Source: Glandiceps talaboti
Lineage: Eukaryota; Hemichordata; Enteropneusta; Spengelidae
Assembly: GCF_964340395.1 (NCBI RefSeq)
Contig: NC_135549.1
Coordinates: 16,082,342-16,146,341 of the forward strand
Direction of reading: 5' to 3'
DNA: 64,000 nt
Both the position numbers and the translations under genes were made by a program. Below, piece by piece: positions 24,877 to 39,311 of this stretch; position 1 is the first letter of the stretch; each line of letters starts with the position of its first letter. The notes under the pieces were generated by a model. It worked only from the letters and a program-made list of their open reading frames with translations. It was not told where the DNA came from and did no database searches.

Positions 24877-25861
24877 TAAAAAATTCGATAAGCCTAAATA
24901 TTTTAGTTAAAGTCTACCAGTGTACAATGAGGTCTTGTTCTACAAGTGACTCCTGTGATAATTTAATTTCCAAAGTTATCTTTTCATTGAACTGATTGGA
25001 TATAACATGAGACTTATTTCTGAATCGTCAATCCTGAATTCCCAACTTTAATTTCGTACGGTAAGTGTGTTCCCCCTTTCATGTACCACTCTACGGAAGC
25101 TTACGTGGCTTTGACAGTTAATTACGCAAGTCAGCGACCGTTAGAAAAACAATTCTTTGTGTGCCACTGTCTTGCATATACTAATTGAATCACAACGTCG
25201 ATAGGTTAAACTAACTATACGCTAAATGTGTGCATAATTCTCGATGACGGTAGTTCTGCTGGAGTTAAACTCGGGATTCGATTCTGACAATTGTCCGTCC
25301 ATTCTCCAACGCGTCCCGTACACCGTCTGCAAGCAGGACTAAGATGACGGCATCTAATACACACTCTCAACGTTTATAAAGTAGAAGTGGATTCGCATTG
25401 TAAATATTCCGTTTTGAGTTTTCAAAGCTCGAGGTTTAAGTAATCAACCAATCCCGTCCTACCACACCCCACCCCTACCCACCAACTCCGTCAATATCGA
25501 ATATCATATACAATGACGTCTGTCAAAATCCGTAGGAATAGAACAGTAACTTGAAATATCATACAAAATAGTAAATTACAGTATTTGAAGATTAATCACA
25601 TTATTTTTAAATCAGTAACAGGTAAACTGTAATATTAGTAAATATAAATGTGGGCACTCCACACCTCAAATCTAAACCATTAATGTATAGGTATAGCCTC
25701 TAGGTAACAATTTGAATTAGTCCCTTTGGAAAACAAACCTTGATTAACGTATGCTTACTATAATTGTCAATAGAAACCTATTGGTTTCCGTTCTCCAGTA
25801 TATGCATTCTTGTGGATTGTTAGTTACTTGGTAGGAAATGTCGTCAACTTCCCCATCAGTT
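24877..25861. other. Region 3' of the GPCR gene
   Basis: This lies downstream of the minus-strand receptor gene and should include its 3' UTR. I found no clear AATAAA signal on the minus strand within about 300 bp of the stop codon, so the transcript end cannot be placed. A C-rich tract at about 25457-25483 could form a long-loop G-quadruplex on the minus strand. Confidence 0.45.
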
Positions 25862-27001
25862 TCAGACAAAGTGTTCGTTGTTATCCGTAGTGTCGAAGCC
25901 GTCTGGCTCTATCATGTTGTCGTTTGGCGGGTTCAACTTGACTTTATCTAATTTGTTATCAATGAAGTGATTACCATTTGTACTTGCAGATGTGACGCAA
26001 GTCCGTGATATCTCCGAAAATTTCCGATTGTATGTCGACGTACAGCTCATTCCTCGCCGACGATCAACTTCGGGGGGCAGACAACCGAATGCCTGGCCAA
26101 AGGCGCGGCGATATCGGCTACAGGTAATGTTATATATCATTGGATTGACTCCTGAATTGATCATCAATAGAATGATAGATAACCCATTCCAACACCACAG
26201 CATCATGACGAATTTGCCATCATTCGTGACCAAGTAATGGAAATATCCGGCGAAATACAGTGCACGCGGAAACACACAGGCGAAAAACACTGCAGCAGTG
26301 ACTATACAAAGACGCACTACTTGGATTCGATCTCGCATTACCTTTTTAGCGTTTTCGATTTTCGCCGTTGAGGCATGTAATAGACGGACAATAAAGGTAT
26401 AGAGAACGATATTGACGAACATTGAAATAAAGTACAACAAGCTCACGCCGATAGAAGTACCCCACCAGGCAGCTTTCTGGTTGTAACTCGTTGGTTCGAA
26501 ATAACAATGTAGAGTGTAGACAAAACCGAAGAATACTCCAAACAGCCACAAGCAAATAATCATAGGAACTATTTTCTTAGGTCTCCCTAGTCCACGAGCT
26601 TTATACATTATCGGATGACAGATACCGACGTAACGTTCGACACTTATCGCCAAAATAGTTAGGATTGACGTCGTAAAGATACCCGTGGTTAAAGTCCCCT
26701 TGTAGCACATGATCTTCTTCCAAATGGGTTGATCCACCGGTATCCACTGATCCCTGAGCGTGACATGTAACGTCAAGTAGATGAGGTCAGAAACGCATAA
26801 ACTTACCAATAAATAATTTGTTGCGTTCTGTAAAGATTTAACTCGGGCAGTCACGAATAGAAAGGATAAGTTCGATATAATTCCTAAGATGCCAAAAATT
26901 TCGGAAAGCCAGTCCACAATTAGAGGATCGACAGTTCCACTGCATGGTGAGCTTGCCACATCAAGTACCGGCGTCGAATTGCTAGAGTTAGATGCGTTCA
27001 T
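25862..27001 (-). CDS. Rhodopsin-class GPCR, peptide-hormone receptor-like (TRHR/GHSR/NMUR group), intronless
   Basis: Predicted plasma-membrane receptor of 379 residues in one exon. Visible hallmarks: N-terminal glycosylation sites at N2, N5 and N8; N44 in TM1; D72 in TM2 (SLCVSDL); W94 before C99, which should bridge to C166; ERY at 122-124 in the DRY position; W152 in TM4; P245 in TM6; NPMIY at 286-290 in TM7; helix 8 with C307 as a possible palmitoylation site. Seven hydrophobic segments lie near 28-52, 63-83, 99-124, 144-166, 181-207, 226-255 and 264-291. The TM3/ICL2 segment ERYVGICHPI is typical of TRH, ghrelin and neuromedin U receptors, so a peptide ligand is inferred; its identity is unknown. 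Odd: V243 replaces the usual TM6 toggle Trp, and TM5 lacks its Pro. Start: the frame is open upstream to a TAA at 27140-27142 but holds no ATG there, only a GTG at 27115. The ATG at 27001 has a purine at -3 and is preferred. Stop is TGA. Confidence 0.9.
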   Translation of the reverse strand: MNASNSSNSTPVLDVASSPCSGTVDPLIVDWLSEIFGILGIISNLSFLFVTARVKSLQNATNYLLVSLCVSDLIYLTLHVTLRDQWIPVDQPIWKKIMCYKGTLTTGIFTTSILTILAISVERYVGICHPIMYKARGLGRPKKIVPMIICLWLFGVFFGFVYTLHCYFEPTSYNQKAAWWGTSIGVSLLYFISMFVNIVLYTFIVRLLHASTAKIENAKKVMRDRIQVVRLCIVTAAVFFACVFPRALYFAGYFHYLVTNDGKFVMMLWCWNGLSIILLMINSGVNPMIYNITCSRYRRAFGQAFGCLPPEVDRRRGMSCTSTYNRKFSEISRTCVTSASTNGNHFIDNKLDKVKLNPPNDNMIEPDGFDTTDNNEHFV

Positions 27002-27557
27002 CTTTGTCCAATGGTCGGCTGTCGTGTGAACGAGTCTTTCTGATACCAACGGCCGCAAACAGTCAGGTGAAGTTGCAGGGTGGCATACGACGAAGGTATA
27101 TAGCAATCGTAACACCCAGCGTTCAACTTCACAACGACTTTAAACACGCACTTCCGACCAACGTTGATCTGTCAACTGTGGTATTGTCAACTCGTCGACC
27201 ACTCTGCCACTGTTATAATAGTTGGTTGAAATAGTAGACCACTGTGACACAAACTACAATAGATAGGATACAATTGTCCGCGAAAGATTACCCGTGCAGA
27301 CTTCTTGTCAGTAAACTATAACGAATTTAAAATCTTGCAAGTCGATACCGAAGTGTATGAACCCACTGTCTATGAAAGTATAGATTTACATTGGACAAAA
27401 CATGCTTCGTTGTAGCCATACGAAGAACAGAAAACACACTGCATGCCACGGCTGATTCACGATGTATAATGGATCGACACAGGATCGACAGTACAGAAAG
27501 CTTGTTTTACATGAGAAAGGCATTTATTGTGCTTCTATGACATAATTCGTGTAAGTA
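27002..27557. other. Putative 5' flank / 5' UTR of the GPCR gene
   Basis: No other gene seen. A TATATA-like string on the minus strand at about 27095-27102 lies some 95 bp upstream of the ATG. It could be incidental. A spliced upstream non-coding exon is possible and cannot be excluded. Confidence 0.35.
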
Positions 27558-27600
27558 CCGCCCTCTACGTAGACCCACCCATTAATTGGCCAATAGCAAT
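27558..27600 (-). promoter_or_regulatory. Candidate proximal promoter elements of the GPCR gene
   Basis: On the minus strand, reading toward the gene: ATTGGCCAAT (inverted and direct CCAAT boxes, 27585-27594), GGGTGGG (27574-27580) and GGGCGG (27558-27563). The combination of NF-Y and Sp/KLF-type motifs is common in animal promoters. It lies 560-600 bp upstream of the ATG. This is motif evidence only. Confidence 0.3.
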
Positions 27601-30205
27601 CGAATGCTTTATTCACCGTTGCCACGACCCACTCTCGCCTGATCAACTACGTGATGTGGGCACGTTGGTTTGATATTACACACATCATGTGTCACGATCA
27701 CCGTATCTGCCGTTGCTACACTATCACAGTTGCGATGCAGTGTCATTTACATTAAGTTGGTGGTATGAGATTGACAATTCGATCTTTACATGTAGAAATG
27801 TATGGAATGGACACGTGTGGAATTTCGTGTATCGTCGTGTATTATCGTCAACAAATAATACCACGTGACGTACAGTTGATTTCAATATCGTACCAATACA
27901 GATATGATATGTTACCAACCAAACGAGGTCAGAATACTGAATAGAATGGCCACTGAATACTGATACCAGCATAGTAACTGTTCATATACACTTTCATATA
28001 TGTCCACAGCGCATGAATGACCACCTCAAGTTAAATCGCCAAGCTTATGTATTGCCCTCAAGTTGAAAACCACTATTGATAATCCCTCCAGATACTTCAA
28101 ATAATACAGTCATTGAAATGTATTTATATACCTAGCAGACGTGACAAAAAACAACATGTTCAACACTAAATGCAAAATATTACATGTATTGTGTAGGAGT
28201 ATAGTTTCCACTTTAATATCGTTACGTTCGACACAAAACATGTTAACGCAACGGGAGAGTAGCGTAGCGTGTCGAATCCAGCAACATACACAAAACTACC
28301 CCAAGGGAGCGAACTGTATAGAATCGATCGCAAAATAAAAGAATATATTTGGAATTACTTTATTTGACCATTTAACATAAACATAACACAGTCAATTCAC
28401 AATATACTGGTAAGAAATGCATGACTCAAGGACGTACTACCTCTGTGTCGAATGTCTTCACTTGTCAACAACACCAAATGTTTTACACGTCTGAATACCA
28501 CATACGTCTTTACCATGCAACGTACGCAGCAGACATCGGTGACATTTAGACATGGTCACTCCCACCTGAAAATATACACATGGTATTTTCTCGTCAACTT
28601 CTTTATTCTGGTACGATTCTTGTATCTACAGTATGTATTAGTACTTCTATATCAAATCTGGGGTGATAGTCGATGGATAAATCGTGGAAGTATCACCCAC
28701 TTCCATGGATAAATCATGTAGTATTATACGGTCTCCAATATGAATGGGTCGTGTCGTCGCTATGTGTCTGCAATAAACGCTCGTGGTTTGATTTGTCAGG
28801 TACATTTTACCAAGTGCTATTGAAAAGTGGTTTCATCGATAAATTCTTTAAATGCTTGAACAATTGTATCGTGATTCATGACATGAAACACTTGTATTTT
28901 ATGGCATGAAATGCTCCAATCGTCGGTACAGGTCTCAATATCTAATGACATATACATGTACCGGAAAATTAAAAGTGTGGGAATATTCATAATCGATAAT
29001 CGGCCGGTTTGTAAGTCTTGTTTAAGCAATCTTCCGCCTCTTTGTAATAAATATAAATAATAGTATGTGGTACATGCGTGCGTACACATATCGTGACATA
29101 TCGAATAAATCCTAGATGCTCAAGTGTGTATCTATGCAAACAATGAAAGCTGTCACGTGCTCATTAATACAAGTAGCATCTGTATGCCTGTCATTAAACG
29201 AACAAAGAGGTTTTAATTGTGAAGTCATTATGCAACCAACAAAACGCCATGATTGTCCAGATTCAAAAGACCATAGGGAGGTGTATAAGTAAAAATCCTT
29301 GAAGAGACCAACTGTAAAATCATGTCCATTCACCAATTTAAAAACGAACAAGTGTGGAGAAAATACATGCATGTATAGCGTATGTACTAGTAGGTAAATT
29401 GTCAATCGTATTAACACACACAATAACGTTGATGTCATTTTCGGAGACCTCATAATTAACGAAGCCATTGAAGTTTTTCTTTTTTCTGATTAGCTAATTT
29501 GGATGACAATGCTAATCTTTTTTCCTTATGCCTTCAAGCGACAACAATGCAGTCGTATTTGAGACTTCTCGTCCGTTATATATGAATTATATAAATCCAC
29601 AGAAATGAATCCAATCATAGCGGTGTTAATAATAGAATTACAGGCAACAATTCGATAGTTTGTGGTTCAATGGACGAAGCAATCGTCTAGGCAAGGTTTA
29701 TAATGCCACCACTGGCAATGGTCTATACACGTACTTGTGTTTTTAGACATGCATATCGAATTATTGGTCGACAATTGTTACTTATTACTGTCTCATGTCA
29801 TATTTTCCCTACATCATAAACATAAAATCTGTTGTTAAGAAATAAGTCTACATATAAGAAAACATCATTTGTACAGTGCCGATTGCCTCCGGAAAAGTCA
29901 TTAAAACTAGGTTGTTACTGTCGTATTCGATTCATTACAAACATTTTATGATCTTATCTATTGATATCTGTTATATTACCGTGATCTGTGTTAGTATGCA
30001 GTAATAGTCAGAGTGGTAATCTATCGACGGATCCAGCCATCAACATACCTTTCGTCACAGCTGTCTATCATTCTTAATACAGAGGTTTCCATGGCATGAC
30101 CTTTGAAGATTTATAAGTCTCAGTAACAATAATAACCATTACAATTTTGAATCACACTGAGCTCATTTATCAAGTAATTCTACAGGATAGAAAGCGATAC
30201 ATGGT
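27601..30205. other. Gene-free upstream region
   Basis: About 2.6 kb with no credible gene or repeat. Several short frames (for example 28452-28712, 29112-29468) match nothing known. Could hold distal regulatory sequence of the GPCR gene, but nothing demonstrates this. Confidence 0.45.
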
Positions 30206-30218
30206 TGACCTTTGACCT
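30206..30218 (-). promoter_or_regulatory. Perfect DR1 nuclear-receptor motif
   Basis: On the minus strand AGGTCA-A-AGGTCA, an exact DR1 consensus for RXR-type heterodimers or HNF4. It lies 3.2 kb upstream of the receptor ATG. Similar motifs in this window lie in repeats (13.8, 14.4 and 62.3 kb), so this one may be a decayed repeat fragment. Confidence 0.45.
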
Positions 30219-30355
30219 AGACGAACTTAAACATAATAATAATATAATGGAATAACAAACATATTTGTAAAGGAGATAAATTTGTTCGATTGCGTGGAGC
30301 GTGATACTGCAGAGCATGGTAATGATTTATATAAGCACCAGCCAGTAAAAGCCAC

Positions 30356-30374
30356 GGGGTGGGGTGGGGGTGGG
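30356..30374 (+). other. Short-loop G-quadruplex motif
   Basis: Four G tracts (4, 4, 5 and 3 G) are separated by single T residues. Quadruplexes with three 1-nt loops are among the most stable known, so folding is likely. On the minus strand it is a C-rich i-motif candidate. It lies about 3.4 kb upstream of the GPCR. Confidence 0.8.
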
Positions 30375-31302
30375 CGTTCAATTCCATGGGTAATCGTACG
30401 GGGAGACTCCGTCCAGACCTCCAACGTACCATATTTTACCTTTTTCTCAGCAAATCCTAAATTCTGGTATATTCTGACATATAGTTATGGATTTGTTGTC
30501 CTATTGACACTACCCCTAGAGTAAAAGATATGTATTTCCATTCATTCTACCTCAAACCACTACAACAGATTTATATGGTGGTCTGAGATTCTACCTGTGT
30601 CTACCTGTCCATTAGCGCATATTCACACGACACACGGGTTATCCATCTTCACCGTAGACTGTAACAAGACACGTCGTCGTGTGCAGCCCTATCAGGCTTT
30701 GTATAGTGAGTGAACAGTGTGGCACGAATGTTGTATCTTTAAATACTGACTGTCTTTATAGTTGCGGGGAAAAATAGTTGAACACACACACAACGTTTAT
30801 GAGAATCTATTTGTGCATAACCTTTGCTGTGGCATTCTATTTATTCAACAATCCATGAACCGTAAATTGGTCAGTTTTACACCTCTGACACAATTTGTGG
30901 GTGATTTACATACATCTTTTCTACATATGATGTGAAACATCAATTCACTAGTCGTTGCAGCCATGATGTATATCAAGTAGTGAAGCACATGTTCAGACAT
31001 ACATTGTAAACATGAGGCATATATTGTAAACATGTTTTCGCTCTCCTTGAATGGATTGACGTTACAAATTTTAAACTGTAAACTTTGTGTTACGACACAA
31101 TGTAATCATTCAGGTTATGAATTGTCTCTGTCTTTTTGGGTAAAAGGCCTTACAATTGCCTTAAACAGATATGGAAATCATAATCTTAAAATCGAAACCT
31201 AAAATTTTAAATCTCCGCACATATTTTACTTACTCGTGTTTTTGTCAAAGGTAAGGCTTATTAGTAATAAAGAAACTGACTTTTGTCTACAATAACAGGG
31301 AC
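30375..31302. other. Gene-free intergenic sequence
   Basis: No gene, RNA or repeat recognised. Confidence 0.5.
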
Positions 31303-33213
<1,911 letters not shown>

Positions 33214-33999
33214 GAATATTTTTCAAGGTAAGTGAAGGCAAACACGGAGAGGTTGTCTTCTAGTCTTACGCTTTGCAATGCCATCAGTTACAACTAAATC
33301 ATTACAACATATTTATTTGACATTTCTGTCTACTAGGTAAATGTCCTCTTGTTTCATAACGATCGTTGATGCAAACATAAAACATCTATCTACTGACGTC
33401 AAAAGTAAATAAAAATTGTAACATCACTTACGTTTATTTATGTGGTCTAACCAATATTTAGAAACATCAACACTATCAATTTTAGCTCAAGAAGTATAAA
33501 ACATCGACTTGAGCCCATGAATTTTATTTTGTTTTTCTAAAAGTCTAAAATTATACCGAATTGTTTATAACATAATGGCATTCAAAGCTTTTGAAGCTGT
33601 GTGTGGGACTCTCATATATGTGTACAACGACTCAATGAAACTGAACACTTTTGCAATGCAATACTTCGGTATAGAGTTTAGGCGGTGCACACTCGCGTAT
33701 TGGATATCTCTTTTCAAAAATATTACACAAAGGAAATTTTGGTTCGCCAAAACAATAAAATCGCAATTCTATAAACAAATGCAATCCTTTTCAAGAATTC
33801 TACTTATTACTTATTTGCACATAGTTCGTCTAGTACACATGTTTGTCTGGGGTCTGGCCTGGAAGTATCAGATAGCATAAATAATACCCGTATTTCTGTT
33901 AGACATCGATCGACCGCTGAGCGTCATTCACAAATTCTATATTGAGACTGTAATGACAGAATGTGAAGTTTTTGAGCACACAAAATAGCACAACATACC

Positions 34000-34001
<2 letters not shown>
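33214..34001. other. Gene-free intergenic sequence
   Basis: A 101-codon frame at 33575-33880 has no recognisable domain and is not called. Nothing else seen. Confidence 0.5.
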
Positions 34002-34070
<69 letters not shown>

Positions 34071-34090
34071 CAAACAAACAAACAAACAAA
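34002..34090. repeat. Compound microsatellite (AC)n (AT)n (CAAA)n
   Basis: About 43 bp of AC/CA repeats pass directly into AT repeats (to about 34070), then five CAAA units. Sharp transitions between tracts suggest successive point mutation and slippage. Confidence 0.95.
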
Positions 34091-36088
34091 TGGGGTTGAA
34101 ACACCCGAAGAAGTATCGTGGGATACCTACATACATATTATTTATAACATGTACGCTTCACTTTGTAATTAATCTACTATTTCCTTGTTTTTAAATGGAA
34201 TACCTCACCAAGGAAAACATTTGTGTGGCAATCCTTGCGCCGTATCGTTTTTTTTTTCACTTTAATATTGAACTGGCGTTTTCCTGTATAGGAGTATAGT
34301 TGATTAATTCAGTGAAATAAAACTAACACTTTCAACTGTCTTTTATTCGTCCCTTTGGGACTATTTATACTATTGATAATGTATTTGAAGGTAATATCAT
34401 GATGCCGTAACACAGTCAAAATTGAATGGCTTCAATAAACCGATTGTTCGATTTGAAATGGTGATTGACAGGTGTCACTGAAAGAACAATACTTCGATAT
34501 ATCAAACTATAGGGTTATTTACACTCTCTGCCTTTGAAAGAATATGATATTTGAAATGTAACAACACATTGGCATTTCAAGTAGGCTTAGATACATACAT
34601 GAATATAATATAGAATGTACTGTGAAAGGGAAAATTGACAAGTCGTGTAGTGCACGTGGTTAATTACGCAACAGAAATAAATGAACAAAAATACACCACG
34701 GGGGGTAAAAATTGGCTACTCTATAGTACCTAATTAAACGAGAAAATTAAACAAAAGAATACATTTAATTGTGCAAAAGGCGAAAATCGATCAATTGAAA
34801 GTATAAATGCCAAATTACGCATGTAACAGGATTTATATAATGAATTATTTACAACTGTAATTGAATGAATATTATGTGCAATTATGTGTGTTTATCACGA
34901 CCTTTTATGCGTTAACAATGAACAGAATTAGTTATACATGTATAGGCTGGGTAACAGTTGGTGATGCTGTCAGCCTTCATGTTTTATAGGTCGGTAAGAT
35001 ATACTGCATAGCACAACCATCCAGGCATACCGAATTACTTGCTTATTACATGTAACATGTACAGCTCTGTTTTCACACTCCCTTTCACACGGACACGTAG
35101 TGTTTTTAGATTGTTCATCATACATACACTCAAAACTACACTATATTGTGGTGGGGGTTTTTTTAGATACAATTTTCAGATAGAGGTAAAGAAAATATAT
35201 TCAAGTCAAAACATTGTTACATTTTGAGCCTGTAGACAAGAGAAAATAACTATCTAATATAACGTGTTCCTGCACGTGCACAGTACTGTTTTCATGGTCT
35301 GTCTGTATTGAGCCTTTTAAATTTTGTGATGTTATGTACCATGCAATCACCTGTAATAGTTCGACCCATGTATTAACTTTAACATCTTTCACCCTATAGC
35401 TAATACGTTCCACCTTGAAGCTTGACTGTAAATAGCGTAGTTTGTTGTTACCATCGGTGCAAAAACAGAACCATTTCAGATATTATAGACATAATATCAA
35501 ACCATCGAGATACATAGTTACATAATTGTTCAGTGTTGGCTACAAACACAGACGCCAAAAAACGACTGTAACACTTGGTAAATTTGTGTAATTTATTTGA
35601 GAAATGTAGTTGGTTTTTGTTGCAATATAATTCATAAGTGGAATTGTGTGCCCAATTCAGTGGAACGTTTTAAAACGCGATGCTATTGATATAACCTGAC
35701 TTACTTTAGTATTTGAATATATTCAATTACAATGAGTATTATCGTACACGCAATCAATCATAATCACTATTAACAGTTTTGACTCCTAAATGTCACACAT
35801 GTACACCACACAAAGAGTATTTGCTCCGTTCGCCAACTTTGTGTGTAATATTAATGTCACATGTTACATATTGGAAGCTGCGAGGTACGGGACATTGGGG
35901 ACAATGACGTGACCCCCTACTACTGTAGTATAGAAACCGGATACATGTCTGTACTTGGTGAGGACAAACACATTTACACAAGTAACACCATGACCAATCA
36001 TGTAAATTTTTCCGCTCGTTTATTTTGTTTCCAATTATTAGCACAACTGAAATGATAAGGTTCGGTAGTGCTATAGGCATGGCAAAGT
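34091..36088. other. Gene-free intergenic sequence
   Basis: About 2 kb with no gene, RNA or tandem repeat recognised. Confidence 0.5.
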
Positions 36089-36095
36089 GTGTGTA

Positions 36096-36142
<47 letters not shown>

Positions 36143-36893
36143 GGATGTGGATGTATGTGTGATATGCAAATTATGTATAAAAATGTGTCTTTTTGGTCAA
36201 AAATCTTTAATACCAAAACTACTGAGCAGATTAGATTGAAATTTGGTTGGAACGTTCTTCAGGGTGTTCATATTAAGAATTTGTTATGACATGATGATCC
36301 CATCAGTTATATGCAAATTAGGACTACAGATGTGTCTTTTTTGTCAAAAATCTATAATTAGAAAATACTGAGCAGATTGGGCTGAAATTTAATGGGGATA
36401 CATCTGGGGATGTGTAGATGAAGCTGTATTCATCACGTGATTATCCCATCAGAGACATGCAAATAAGGAATAAAAATCTCAATTTCGATCAAAAACTTGA
36501 GACTGCATGTGAGTGGGTTGACACTTGGTGAGGATGTTTCTGGCGGTATCATTCTGCAGTTATTGTTGAAAACATTTCGACAGAATTGGCCCTAGCAACC
36601 ACGAGCACACCTTAGCAACAGTGAAGTGACGATGCATATTACAAAGATAACGACAGGAATGGGTAGGTAAGTGACTAAAGATTCAAAAAATGTTTGCAAA
36701 TATGCCTAGCAACATGACCACGCCCATATCAACAGCTAAATGATGGTTTATATTGCATAGATGATATGTGGGAAGGGTAGGTAAGCTAATAAAGAATCCA
36801 AAAATGTGTGCAAATATCCCTAGCAACAAGATCATGCCCATAGCAACAGCCAAATACAGTTGTGCTACAACGCCATTGGTGCTATTTTTACTG
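36089..36893. repeat. Composite minisatellite repeat, family A, copy 3, with (GTCT)n edge
   Basis: Begins with a (GTCT)n microsatellite (about 36099-36141). Units of 146-147 bp follow, with landmarks ATGCAAAT at 36164, 36311 and 36457. Shorter units with CCTAGCAACA, CCACGCCCAT and ATAGCAACAGCCAAAT come next. The end is the shared hairpin GTTGT-GCT-ACAAC (36859-36871) and GCCATTGG. A minisatellite core beside a tetranucleotide tract is the layout of pearl/Helentron-associated elements. It encodes no protein. Confidence 0.8.

Positions 36894-38763
<1,870 letters not shown>

Positions 38764-38812
<49 letters not shown>
38764..38812. repeat. (CA)n microsatellite
   Basis: About 24 CA units, followed by two decayed copies of the flank (TTGTCTGAGACACACACA, TTGTTTGAGACACAC) at 38817-38853, indicating local tandem duplication of the edge. 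Confidence 0.95.
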
Positions 38813-38814
<2 letters not shown>

Positions 38815-39224
38815 GCTTGTCTGAGACACACACACAATCCTTGTTTGAGACACACTGAATCCTGGTCATAAGACCTTAGCATTTGAGGATTTTATGCAAC
38901 AATTTACTCTAAAACAATTCAAAGGGAAAATGTCGCTTTTCATGTCTATCATATAAACAGCAAATATAACTCATTGCTATGGCTATCTGTATACTATAGA
39001 GTAAGAGCTACAACTATTTTCTAAGACCCAGTTTTCCAGTTTTGACTTGGTTATTTTCATTTGATCTGAATCTTCACAATGAAATTTTGATAATTACCTC
39101 ATTAGTAGACTGCATTAGATTCATTAATTGTAATTATTATCATTATTAATATTATATTACATTGCATTACAATAATTTTACTGTACCTTTTGTAATGTAA
39201 TTTCATATTAATATTACTATTATT

Positions 39225-39225
<1 letters not shown>

Positions 39226-39310
<85 letters not shown>
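39226..39310. repeat. Compound trinucleotide microsatellite (GTA)n (GTT)n
   Basis: About 14 GTA units change abruptly to about 14 GTT units in the same phase. Confidence 0.95.

Positions 39311-39311
<1 letters not shown>

Noticed and set aside
27002-27115. N-terminal extension of the GPCR by 38 residues
   Set aside because: The first codon of that extension is GTG, not ATG; the first in-frame ATG is at 27001 with a favourable -3 purine.
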